Source of the DNA: Nyssa sinensis
Lineage: Eukaryota > Streptophyta > Magnoliopsida > Cornales > Nyssaceae
Assembly (NCBI GenBank): GCA_008638375.1
Contig: CM018038.1
Location: 13,476,515 to 13,540,514, forward strand
Reading direction: 5' to 3'
Length of the DNA: 64,000 nucleotides
The position numbers were made by a program, and so were the translations under genes. Every line of letters begins with the position of its first letter. The stretch's first letter is position 1. The notes beneath the pieces are model-generated. The model saw nothing but the letters and a program-made list of their open reading frames with translations, did not search any database and had not been told where the DNA came from. Shown here in pieces: positions 11,374 to 22,544 of this stretch.

Positions 11374-11381
11374 TATTTATA
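11374..11381 (-). promoter_or_regulatory. TATA box of the UGT gene
   Basis: TATAAATA on the minus strand, 62 bp upstream of the chosen ATG. This short distance fits the downstream start and a short 5' leader that includes the GAGAGAGAGAG run at 11313-11325. Confidence 0.65.
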
Positions 11382-11384
11382 GCG

Positions 11385-14300
11385 CCCAGTTAAGAGGGGT
11401 CAAAAGCTTCCAACATACAGAGAAAGTCAAATGAATCATGCAAGCTGAAAATAAAAACTTCCTTTACAGCCAAATCGGAAGGTCAATTACGGTTCTCATT
11501 TTTTAAATTTACATTATGTAACCCACTACGTACACCGCCATATTACAGCGAAAGTTGAAATAATCCCCAACACAAATCCCATTCCATAAAAATTTATTGT
11601 AATGGAATATTGAATAAAATATATAATCAATTCATGTTTGATCAATATACCATTTATTTTTACCTCATTTTAGATAAAATTAATGTTAGCATCATGACGT
11701 AATATTTCAATATTTATGTTATAATTAAACCGTGTAATGAATGCACTTAACATAACATTGTCATATTTCTTACCCAAACAACTCAAGAAAGGGATACATT
11801 TACCGGGGGGGGTCAGCTAGTAAAGATTTCATTGTTTAAGCCCAGGTTCAAGCTGATCTCCCGGTTCATGCAAGTTTTCTCAACTCTCTTTCAAACAGTA
11901 ATGGCATTACAACAACCTGCACTATACTTTCATCCCAACTCCACTCCCTCCTACTTTTTTCTCTTTTGCCTTTTACTTCCACTTTTTTGTTTTATTGAAC
12001 TTCAAAGGGTACATAGAAGTATTTAAAGGTGCATCTAAACACTTGTATACATGTATACTATATTTTATAGGATCACATTTCAAAAAGAAATTATCTTGCG
12101 AGACTTGATGATCTATCATTGAAAATGTAAGTAGAGCTGAAATTGAAACGAGATTCCATCTACAAAATAATATATATATATATATATATATATATTTGTG
12201 ACAGATTGTCACACAATAATGTGATATGATAATTTCATTACATAATTGCTCCACCCAAAAACACTTTTTAGACCCTCTACAAATAACTCTTAATAATACT
12301 AAATTCATACACATTAATATATAATTATCTTTCTAATACAATCAAGTATAAATTTCCAGCAATACCAACCAAATAAGTTGAAGCCCATTCATGAGGAATT
12401 CATCCTCTAATTTCCTCCCAAGCAAAAGCTAAACTAAATGGGAGTAGAACCTCCAATAGAAGGGGGGTGATCTTCAATGCTAGCTGCAACAATGTTTCAG
12501 ACTTGGACTAATGAGGAGGTATGGTCCATTGGTTTGTTTCTGATTAATTCAATGCCTTGTGCAGGTGAATTTTTTTTTGCCTGTTTTTTCGTCACATGTG
12601 CAGTAATAATTTGATTAAAACGTCAACACGAGAAAAGAGAGAACCATGACAGCTACGTAACGTGATAGTATGGAGAAACATGAAACATCCCATTGATGTC
12701 TTTTTCAAGCATGAAATATACTGACTTTAGTTATGAATATCTGCGATTTAATTAACTTATAAAATAAACACATGTAATATATGTATCAATGAAATTATGA
12801 ATGCGTTCACTCAGTATTAATACTAGCATGGAAATCTAATCATCCCTTTCATAATAATTATGAGAATACTAAAAAAATCTACCTCACCACTGTAAGTAGG
12901 TGTTTGAGATTAATTTCGTAAAAAGTCTGTTTGGGTAAAAATAGTATTAGTACCTAATATTGTTTTCCCTCAAACGAGGATTGTTTTTTTTTTTTATATA
13001 TATATAATTTTTTTTTTACAATCAAAAGAAGCTCTCTTAGTACAAAATTTGTTTTAAAAAATTCGGATAAATTAGATGGAGCTCTTATGAGTTTTTTTAA
13101 CAATTATTCTAATCTTTTTTAAAAATTTTTAAATTGCATTAATCCTTTTTACTTTATTTTATAAATTAAAAATATCACTTCAATTAATTTTTTTTTTAAA
13201 ATAACAAATATCACGTCACCACACATCTTTAGTATCTCTCCTTCTTATTTAAAAGTTATTATACGAATTTCCTGGCTTTCACACCATTGAAGCAAAATAA
13301 TATAATAAGCTATCTTTAGAGCCAAAATCGTCACCTCGCATGTATGCAATCCTTCTATATTTAAACATGATACGATTTTCCTTGATTTGGAATTAGACGT
13401 CTCTCCTATTTATTTAAATATTATAATTGTATGATTTCTTTATTTTTTTATTGACTTGTTTTATCGTGGATTCTGAATTATTCCATTTTCTTGATTTGGA
13501 ATTTAACGTCTCTCCTATTTATTTAAATACTATACTTGTATAATTTCTTTATCTATTTATTGTATTGTAAATTATGAAAATTATAAAGAGGACTGTTTTA
13601 TTAAGTTGTGAAAATTAGATTTTAAAACTTTTTTATATATAAAAACTAATAGAAAAGAAAGAATGCGTTTTCTCCATACCAACGTTACAATAGATATAAT
13701 CATTTTTTTTAATTTTTAATTTATTGTCTTTTTTAAAAAAAAAAATTCCACTGTTTTTTTATTTAAATATCATTGGTTTTTTATTAAATCAAAATAGCAT
13801 TACTATTCGTTTTGTTTATATAAAACAACATGAAACAAATATTAATATTAAAAAATAACATAGCTTCATTTAAAATTGTTACTTAAAATTTCAAATAATA
13901 TTGAACCGATCTTGAGGGTGTTAGCTCTCCATGATCATTTTGAAACCTCAATCGGCCTTTTGGTGTTAGACGGTTCAAAACTAAGTCTAGTACTGAGATT
14001 ATTGTAAATTTGGATTGCAAAATTTGATTGTGGAGGAACTAAAAATATATATTAGAGAAATTAAAAAAATACACTTCTCAATTTTTAAAAATAAGTCAGA
14101 ACTACAATCAATCAATTTTTTTAAAAAAAAATTTACATATAAAATATTAGTCTTTTTCAAACCAGTTGAACTAATCATCTTAATCACCGAAATTCTAACA
14201 CTTGTTTTTTTTTTTTTTTTGGCTGGTTTCAATTATTTTTCCGGTTCCGCGGTGGTAGATTGGCCAACTCAAAGGCGGCTTATATTCGTTGGTCAACTGA

Positions 14301-15164
14301 ATCATAACTCTTCTCTTATGGTTCAGTGTTGTATCTTTGCACCAATCTGGCTGTATCCCGCGTAGAAATGGTGACATATGTATGGAAGTATTTGTACTCC
14401 AATCTAATAGTCTCCCAATTTTCCCTTTATCTTGTATTTGGTGTTATTAAATTAAAATATTCCAATTTAAATTAATTAGAGTTTGACTTAAATTAGCTTA
14501 AAATTTGAATTAACTTGTTTTCATTTTCAATATATATTCAAACTTTAGGACCCCTAGAAATATTTAATTCTTCATCTGGCATGCATATTATATAAAAGAA
14601 ATGACAAAAAATGTTTGACAGATAAAAAAAATAAAACTATTTTTTATTTTGTCTCTCTTATTTATACAAATTAAAAATAAAAAAAAAATCCCTAAATGAT
14701 GGGGAAGATTAGAAAATAAAAAGAAGTTGACATCTAAAATTAGGAAATTACAGCTTCATATTTTTTTATTTTTCATTCCAAGTCCAAGGGTAGTTCAATA
14801 ACTTGTTGCACTAATTGGACAAACTTGTGGGTCACTCAACTTGATTTGATTGACAGTCTGAAAAATTATGAATAATTAAAAAAATAATGATAAAATTGAA
14901 CCAGTGTATGCTTTTCAAATCTTATGTTTAAACTTTTCTACTTGCCCTTGCATGAAAAAGAAAAGAGGTATTGTTATGTTCATTTTCAAAAAAGAGCATT
15001 TGTTTACTTTTTATTTTTTAAATAAAAAAGAAGGAAAATGGTGTCTCAGTCAAAAAATTATTTAGTGAGTCTATTATATTATGTTATTGTATGACGATGT
15101 CTCATAAAATTTTAAATATTTCATGAATTATGTAAAGTTACTTTCTCAAAAAAAAAACAAAGAT
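11385..15164. other. AT-rich intergenic region
   Basis: No coding sequence, RNA gene or complete mobile element could be supported. Features are long A and T runs, a (TA)n tract at 12170-12195, an imperfect direct repeat at 13378-13570 and many short ORFs of low complexity. It separates the UGT gene from the second copy of block D1. Confidence 0.6.
13378..13570. repeat. Imperfect direct repeat, two units of about 80 bp
   Basis: CTTGATTTGGAATT(A/T)(G/A)ACGTCTCTCC followed by TATTTATTTAAATA occurs at about 13380 and again at about 13491. Similarity extends through ATTTCTTTAT. The units are spaced about 112 bp apart. Confidence 0.75.
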
Positions 15165-16617
15165 TATAGAATTTGTAAAATCCTAACAGGCAATGATGTG
15201 ACGTGCTAATCTTACCCTATCCCAATGTGAAGTTATAGCACTCGGCAAAAAGAGGAGTGTGACTTACACTGCCAATTGAACCTTATAATTGTCATGGCAC
15301 TCAATTCCAGTCCTAATCAATCTCAAGAATTTTAGAATATGTAAATGATCAAACCCTAAACCAATCAACCAAGCTGGTAGAATAGAATGAACCCATCCAT
15401 CCACTTGATCATACTAGACAGAATTTCAAACCAATGTTTAAAGGAAATAATTGTTCATTTATACCCTTATGTTATAGAAACAATCAAAATGCCAAAATGG
15501 TTCGTATAAGAACACATCTTGTAAGGGCATAATTTTACTTACTAATAAATGTTATACCACGTGTACAAGAAAGAGTATAGTACCTAAATTGGCCTTATTT
15601 AATGTGGCTCAGATAGAAGATTACGGCCGGATGAACTATAGGCCAGTTCATATTCATCTTAACTATGGACCTACGGCGCAATATTCTGTCTCAAACAAAA
15701 CTGGATAGCCATCAGCACGAGCATAACAGCACAGGGCCTACCAACAGCTTAGACAAATTAACCAAGCTAACTCCATTCAAATGTTCAAAAAGGAAAAAAA
15801 ATCATAATTCCAAAATAATCGGAAGCATGATCTTCATTATATGTGCCATTCGCGATCCTATATTCTCTTATGATCAAAGTATCATTTTTCTCAACTTTTT
15901 TCATTTAGATATTAATGATTTGCCACCATTGGAAGACAAAAGGTGGTGCAGAGGAGAAACCCTTTTGCCGGTCATGTGGGTTTAGCAAGAGTAGAAAGTC
16001 TACAATAATGGATTTCTAAGCTAATGAGAATTTGAATACGACAGTCACCTTCAAACAAAGCTCCATTGTGGTATGCTAGAGTCAAGGATGCAAAAAAAAA
16101 GACCCGCGGGTCAGCCAGGCTCAGGTCAGGCTATTACATACTCTGTCAAATTAACAAGCCGGGTTGAACCGGGCCAAGCCCAGAGAACAAGGCCCTAACC
16201 CAGCCTTCGACCCTAATTTTTAATACGGACTTAGCCGATTTGCAGGCCAAAAAAAAATATTGTAAAATTGTAATGAAGTCATAAATAATTACATCAAAAA
16301 ATAATTAACAAATAAAATGTTAATGTATAATAGATTATAAAATTATAAAAGTTAGAATTGATAAATGATTTTTTTTTTGTTCTTGTGCAATTGACAAATA
16401 ATTTAATAGTTTAAATGGAAAGTATGAAGACAAGTATTTGATATATAAGAGAAACTAATATTCTTTAATATTGATATGTATGGTAATGGTGTAAAGTTTC
16501 ATCTGAGATGTGAATAATGAAAATGTGAAGTAAAAGGTAAAGAAATTAAATAGATATTGATTTGTCAAGTTAGAAGTAAATCAAATAATAATAATTAATG
16601 AGAATCATTTGAGTTGG
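15165..16617. repeat. Right copy of duplicated block D1
   Basis: Same-orientation match to 1-1465, from TATAGAATTTGTAAAA through the EXORDIUM fragment and most of the hAT-like MITE. The sequence left of 15840 is non-coding. Substitutions and short indels are scattered throughout, so this is not a very recent duplication. Confidence 0.88.
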
Positions 16618-16925
16618 AAACTAGTGAATAATTATTTTATATTTTAAAAGGTTAAGTTTATGATTTTTAAGTGTTCGGGTTTGTACAGGTCAGGCGTCGG
16701 GCCGGACCTCAATCCAAAAAATCAAGCCCGAACCCGAAATACAGGTATTATGAGATAAGGCCAAGACGAGCTTGACTTTGGGCCGGGGCCGGGGTCGCGA
16801 GCCTTTGGACCATTTTTGCACCGCTAGTTAGAGCCATAGGTGGTGGTTTGGTAAAGTGAAGTCAGCTTTCTTCTCGCAAAACAAATGTTGATAAAGCTTA
16901 GCTAAAAAGGAACAAAAACAACATG
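15840..16925 (-). pseudogene. EXORDIUM-like pseudogene fragment interrupted by a MITE
   Basis: The coding-strand pieces at about 15840-16083 and 16836-16925 are the two sides of one N-terminal EXORDIUM-like fragment. The first corresponds to roughly residues 45-130 of the intact gene. The second carries sequence matching LTS-Y..PPMAL and the end of the signal peptide. The hAT-like MITE at 16084-16827 separates them within the ALK codons, and short duplicated target sequence (CTAGAGTC/TTAGAGCC) flanks it. The upstream half ends at about 16925, where copia-related sequence begins. Frameshifts are present in both pieces, and there is no C-terminal two-thirds. It is the paralogue of the fragment at 690-915, but it keeps the part beyond the MITE that the left copy lost. 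Confidence 0.78.
16084..16827. mobile_element. hAT-like MITE, full length
   Basis: The ends are AAGGATGCAAAAA on the left and, on the other strand, CTAGCGGTGCAAAAA on the right. This pattern (core GGTGCAAAAA) is typical of short hAT terminal repeats. Flanks CTAGAGTC and TTAGAGCC are a diverged 8-bp target duplication; the left copy of the duplication still reads CTAGAGCC. The interior is 744 bp with GC-rich subterminal parts (GGGCCGGGGCCGGGG) and an AT-rich centre, and has no ORF. It would need a transposase supplied in trans. Confidence 0.72.
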
Positions 16926-17632
16926 TCCTTTCAAGAAAACCTTCATATTCTGAGCCCACATACTATAATTGGATCTACCCAATATTATGTCTATAGGACG
17001 GACAATGGAATCGAGATTCGATGCATATTGAGATATATCAAAGCTTTAAATGCAAAAACAGATTGCAAAAATGAAACCAGGACGAAAAACTGAGCAGACA
17101 GCACCTGATTTGTAAAACGTCAACAGTTAACGGTCAACGATGACGTGGTGGCGGAAGCTGGAGTGGAACTAGGGCTGATATGGTAGTGATGTGGACTAGG
17201 GCTGACGTGGCAGCGCAAGGCTGAGGGCTGGCGCGAGGGGATGGCACGTGGGCCGGTGCGGTAGAACCTTCAAGGGGTGCGTAAAGGCCCGTGCAAGCTC
17301 CGATAGTGGCAATTTTGGCCGCGTTGGACTCCTCTCTGAATGGGCTGTCCAACGGTAGTAGTACCTTTGTGAGATGGTGACCGGAACAGTGCAAAATTGA
17401 GGAAGGCAGAGAGGAATGGCGGTGTGTGGCAGTGCGTGAGGCAGGGAACGGCGGAGTGTCTTCCATGGGAGAGAATTCTCGTACCGTGCGAATCTGTTTC
17501 TGGACTTATTGTTCAGATTGGACTGCAAAAAGGCTTAAAAGAACTCCAAGTAGCGGCTACCGTCACAAGGAAGAGCACCGAAAATTTGCTGGAAGAACGT
17601 CAAAAAAATAAGACTACAAGCCACAAGTTTAT
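16926..17632 (-). mobile_element. 5' leader of a second, truncated copia unit
   Basis: This stretch lies on the wrong side of the LTR at 17646-17840 to be part of the upstream polyprotein unit. It directly follows a primer-binding site (17633-17645) and so looks like the beginning of another element's interior, cut off at 16926 against EXORDIUM pseudogene sequence. It is unusually GC-rich at 17120-17480. ORFs there overlap on both strands and resemble no gag protein. Confidence 0.55.
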
Positions 17633-17645
17633 GGCTCTGATACCA
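17633..17645 (-). promoter_or_regulatory. Primer-binding site (initiator tRNA-Met type)
   Basis: TGGTATCAGAGCC on the minus strand, immediately after the LTR end (...CTCCA). This is the standard copia primer-binding motif. Confidence 0.85.
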
Positions 17646-17840
17646 TGGAGAAATAGAGAGGAGAAAAGAATTTGTATGTATTTTTGTATGTCATAACTGT
17701 ATAATATAGGGCCTATTTATAGATAAAAGGAGGCCAAGCAAAAAAGAAAGATAATATACAAAGAATCAAAATAAAATATAAAATCAGAATATTCTAGAAT
17801 ATGAATATTCTAGAATATTGTTATATTCTATATTCTAACA
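17646..17840 (-). repeat. Copia LTR (195 bp) with polypurine tract beside it
   Basis: On the minus strand the LTR starts TGTTAGAATATAG at 17840, right after the polypurine tract TTTGAGGGGGGA (17841-17852), and ends TCCA at 17646 beside a primer-binding site. It contains a TATA box (TATAAATA at 17714-17721) and, upstream of it, tandem heat-shock-type elements. Polypurine tract on one side and primer-binding site on the other means that internal sequences lie on both sides, the arrangement expected of a tandem LTR-internal-LTR-internal structure. Confidence 0.85.
17786..17820 (-). promoter_or_regulatory. Two tandem three-unit heat-shock elements in the copia LTR U3
   Basis: The stretch consists of AGAATATTCTAGAAT followed, one base on, by TGAATATTCTAGAAT and then ATTG. 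Each is a perfect nGAAn-nTTCn-nGAAn module, the consensus bound by trimeric heat-shock factors. The run lies 65-105 bp upstream of the LTR TATA box in the direction of element transcription. Known precedent: the Arabidopsis copia element ONSEN carries such sites in its LTR and is activated by heat. Binding here is inference. Confidence 0.65.
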
Positions 17841-17867
17841 TCCCCCCTCAAACTCGAGAGGACAAAG

Positions 17868-20800
17868 TCAACTAGAGTTTGGAAACAAGATCACGTAGCC
17901 GACCGGAAGGATGAGATTTCGTGAAAATATTGGCAAGTTGATCTTCAGACGAGACAGACCGAAGATACAAGGTGCCCTGCTGAAGGTGGTGCCGAATGAG
18001 GTGACAATCAATCTCAATATGCTTGGTGCGCTCATGAAAGACATCATTGTGAGCAATTTGGATGGCGCTCCGATTATCATAATAAATAGGAGAACTAGTC
18101 GTCTGAGGAGCACCCATGTTTGTCAAAAGCCATCGTAACCACAAAAGTTCAGCTATAGTATCAGCAAGGGCACGGTACTTAACCTCAGTACTGGAGCGGG
18201 CAACAACAGTCTGCTTCTTACTACTCCAAGAAATGAAAGAGGTGTCGAGTAAGAAACAGTACCCCGTGGTGGAGCGACGATCGGTAGGATCACCAGCCCA
18301 GTCAATATCTAGAATAGGAGCGAAGCTCAAGAGATGAGCGAGAGGAAAAGTGAAGACCATGAAACAGAGTTCCCTTGACATACCGTAAGATGCGAAGAAC
18401 AGCAATATAGTGAGTAGAGCGAGGGGCACTCATAAACTGGCTAACCAGATGAATGGCATAAGAAATGTCTGGTCGAGCAATAGTGAGATAGATGAGACTA
18501 CCGACCAGTTGTCGATACAAAGTAGTATCAGGAAGAGATTCATCATCAGTAGCAAGTAATCGAACATTAGGATCAATAGGAGAAGTGCATGTTTTGCTGT
18601 CAGTCAAGCCGGCTTTAGAAAGCAAATCAGATGCATACTTAGCTTGAGAAAGATAATAACCATCTGATCCAGATGTAACCTCAAGACCTAGAAAGTAGTT
18701 AAGCTGCCCCAAGTCTTTCATCTCAAAATTCTGACCCAAGAAGTGCTGAAGATATCGAATACTAGAAAGATCATCGCCAGTAATGATCATGTCATCAACA
18801 TAAAGAAGAATAAGAATAATACTAGCACCAGTGGTCCGAAGGAAAAGAGCTGAGTCATAGGCACTAGAGGTAAACCCCTGTTGAGCAACAACACAACTGA
18901 ATTTAGCAAACCAGGCTCAGGGAGCTTGTTTGAGACCGTAGAGAGCACGCCGAAAATGGAAAACTATGTGAGGAGGATGGGCATAACTAGGGGGAGGATG
19001 CATATAAACTTTCTTGGCAAGATCACCATTCAAGAATGCACTTTTGACATCCATCTGAAACAGTTTCCAATGACGCACAACAGCAAAGAGCGGACAGAGG
19101 TAAGACGAGCAACAGGGGCAAAAGTTTCCTCATAGTCAATACCATACTCTTGAGAGAAACCCTTGGCAACAAGGCGAGCTTTGTATCGTTCCACTGATCA
19201 ATCTAACCAACTGTTGATTTTGTAGACCTACTTACATCCAACTGCAGACTTGTTAGGAAATAATTACACCAGGTCCCAAGTATGAGTTTTAGTGAAAGCT
19301 TCTAGTTCATCAAACATAGCTTTCTGCCAAAGAGGGTCAGCACTAGCCTCACGATAACTGTGAGGTTCGTGAAGAGTAGCAAGAGCATAATAATAATGAA
19401 AATCTTGAAGATAAGAAGGAGGAGCTCTTACTCTAGTGGATTGACAAAGTGCAAGGACCTGGACAAGCTCGGAGGCAATTGATGGATCAGGAGTATCAGT
19501 AAACGTGTCAGATGACTCCAAAACAAGTAAAAAAGGAACATCCGAGGAGCTTGGCATCTCTGCAGAGGAGTCAGGAATTAAAGCAATAGAGGGGTCAGTA
19601 AAGATAAAAGCATAACAGATAAAAGACTGCAGAAAATGAGAAATACTCGTAAACATCTTATGTTCCCAAAATTCTACATGACGAGAAATACGAAGACGGT
19701 TAACTATGGGATCATAACAACGATAACCTTTTTGAGTGAGACCATAACCAAGAAGACAACAGAGTCGAGATCGAGGCTCAAGTTTAGTGCGTTCATGTGA
19801 GGGAAGAGTGACAAAACCAACACAACCAAAAACTCGAAGCAAAGAGTAGTTAGGAACCGTATCATAGAGAAGCTCAAACGGAATTTTATTGTGTATAATG
19901 GGTGAGGGAACACAATTGATGGTGTAGATAGCAGTAAGGGTAGCTTCTCCCCAAAAATGTTCTGAAAGAGAGACAAAGATGAGAAGTGCTCTTATTGTAT
20001 CCAGAATATGGCGATGTTTACGTTCTGCTCGACCATTTTGTTGTGACGTGTATGGACAAGAATGGTGAGAGACGGTCCCATTGTGCTGTAAAAGGGCAAG
20101 AAATAACGTATCCTTGTATTCCAATGCATTATCTGAACAAAAAGTTTTAATGGTACAAGAAAATTGAGTTTACACCATTTTGTGAAAATTCTGGTAGACA
20201 GTGGTGAGTTCAAACCTATGTTGCAAAAGATAAATCCAAGTATAACGACTGTAATCATCCACAAAGATAACAAAATAACAAGATCCCCTCTCAGTCGATG
20301 TCGGGGCAGGACCCCAAATATCAGAATGAATTAAGTCAAAAGGTAGCGAAAAAAGTCACTTTTATTAAAGGGTAAATGTGTTTGTTTTCCAAGATGACAT
20401 GACACACAATCAAAAGGCTGAAATTTAACTAGACCTAAATGACCTTGAGAAGCCAAGAACTGGACACATGGAAGTGAGGCATGACCCAACCGGGAGTGCC
20501 ACAAACTAGACGTAACTGTGATGGCAGCCATGGAAGTGTTTGTTGAAGACGGAAGCTGCAGAGATGTGAGCTCGAAAAGATATCTAACTTTACGGCATGT
20601 CCCAAGCAGCTGACTCGTCCGTGAATCTTGTATATCAACACACTTATTAGAGAATTTCAGGTCAAAACCTAACTCACAAAGTTGTCCAACAGAAAGAAGA
20701 TTTAAGGATAACTGAGGCACAAGGTAAGTATCACTGACAGATAAATTAGAGGTAGAAATAGACCCTACGTGACTAACAGGCATATGAGAACCATTGGCAG

Positions 20801-21812
20801 TGTATATTGCAGGATTGGGAGAAAGAGCGGTTTTATGAGAGAAGATGGTGGAATTAGATGTCATATGGTTACAGCAAGCAGAGTCTATAAACCACTGAGA
20901 TTTAACTATGGTAACGGAGAAGGCAGTGGAGGATTGGGACAAAACCTGGTGAATTAAGTCCTTGACGTCAACTGTAGTGAGAGGAGTGGACGGAGACGAA
21001 GACTCGAGTGCAAAGGAAGTAGAGGAAGCAAGCGCAGCTGTCTGGTGGGAAGGAGTAGGTGAAGTGACCGTAGCTATCTGTTGGGAAGCTTGTTGCTGCT
21101 TATAATACTTGAACTTGCGACATTCATCGATAGTGTGACCAGGGAATTTACACCACCTGCAATGATGATTCTTGGAGTTGGATTGGGATGATGAATGGCC
21201 AGTAAAAGATGGTGAAGAACCACGAGAGGCAGTGGCAAGAACCATATCAGATGATTGCATCTTCATAGTGGAACAACAAGTTTCTTCAAAGATGAGTTCA
21301 GAAACCGCAGCATCTAAAGTCGGAAGTGGTTGAAGATGAAGAAGAGAGGCTCGAGTAGATTCAAAATCATCACGAAGAGCCATCATAAAGTGCATAAACT
21401 TCCGTCGATCAAGCCAGGTAACAAATGTTTGAATGTCTTGAGCACATGCTAACTTCGGATCTACAGCAGATAATTGTTCCCAAAGATGATTGGTCTGAGA
21501 ATAAAAATCAGCAATAGACTGACCTGGTTCTTGACGCATCTGATAAAGTTTAGCTTCTAGTTGAAACTCCAAGGAAACATCATAGGTGCAGTTGTATCTT
21601 TTAGCCAGAAAATCCCAAGCAACCTTAGCATTCCCAAGTCTTGGAAGGAGACTATTGATGGATGAAATAGAGGTGTTGATGAACCAAGACAGAATCTTGT
21701 AGTGCATACTGTCCCATTCTTCCAGACGAGATAAAAATGCCTCTTCTTTCTCACTTTCCTTTTGTGTTGGTGCGAATTGCATGTCCACGTTAATTGTCAA
21801 ACTCAAATACAA
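17868..21812 (-). pseudogene. Ty1/copia gag-pol polyprotein, frameshifted
   Basis: The domain order on the minus strand is that of copia. Gag with a CX2CX4HX4C zinc knuckle and a protease (motif DSA at residues 310-312 of the first frame, where DSG is usual) lie at 21812-20331, together with the GAG-pre-integrase block WHSRLGH...CVSCHLGKQ. Integrase is split over two frames at 20273-19264 (SQQNGRAERKHRH retained). Reverse transcriptase follows, with YVDD just above 18790 and continuing to 18302. RNase H is in another frame at 18429-17872 (DIDWAGDPTDRRSTTGY, LANIFTK). At least two frameshifts and several stops prevent expression. The N-terminus of gag and the 5' LTR are not recognisable right of 21812. 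Its 3' end meets the polypurine tract and LTR at 17840. Confidence 0.9.
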
Positions 21813-22125
21813 TTTTTGGGACCAATAGTAATTTTATTGTTTTATACTTTTAGAGTTTGTTTTTATTTAATACTCGTTGTAATATTTTTATTTTGTAGAT
21901 AGTGTTTGATCTATTTGCAATTATTTTATTGTTACATTAATAAACAAGACTATTAGAATAAAACATTCAGATATGAAAAACTTGAGAGAAAAAAAGAAAA
22001 CTTGAAAAAATTAATTGAATTTCAAAAAAGATAAAAAATGTTAATTTAAAATTTTAAAAATAAAAGATCACATTTAAAATTGTCGCTTTAAATTTTAAAT
22101 TGTCTCGAACTGCCCTGCCTCTAGG
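21813..22125. other. Junction sequence between copia and block D2
   Basis: About 310 bp of AT-rich sequence without a gene, between the truncated gag and the start of the D2 duplicate. It is absent from the left copy, so it belongs to inserted or captured DNA. Confidence 0.5.
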
Positions 22126-22544
22126 AGTAGAAATTCGATTCCTAATTGAATCTTTTAATTGTTTTGACAGTCAGTTCCAATCAAAATCAATTAGTCCGGA
22201 TTTATTGAATTTTAGCACATAAAAATGCCTTCCAAAACGAATCTTGGTATCCCTCACTCGAGATGAAAAAAGTCTTGCGAAAGTCTAGTGAGAGACTGAA
22301 AAATCATTCATTGGCTCCCTAATTAATGAATGTTTGAAAAAATAATAAATTTATTTTGTAAGACATGCATATTTTATTCATTTGTCAAATATTTACTTGT
22401 TACAAAATTAGGTATTCTCTTCGACATTAAAATAAAAATAAAAATTAGAATATCCTTCTAATTTCTTTTAAAAAAAAGATATTTTAATATATGCACAAAA
22501 CAAACATACACAAATAGCACATCGAAGTGCCCCTCTGAACACTC

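Noticed and set aside
14015..14365. 116-codon plus-strand ORF in the AT-rich intergenic region
   Set aside because: Low-complexity Lys/Ile/Phe composition and opposite-strand ORFs of similar length; no family resemblance.
17134..17528. Two 110-codon minus-strand ORFs rich in Pro, Ala and Ser
   Set aside because: They overlap in different frames within a GC-rich patch beside a primer-binding site. GC-rich DNA lacks stops by chance, and no gag motif is present.
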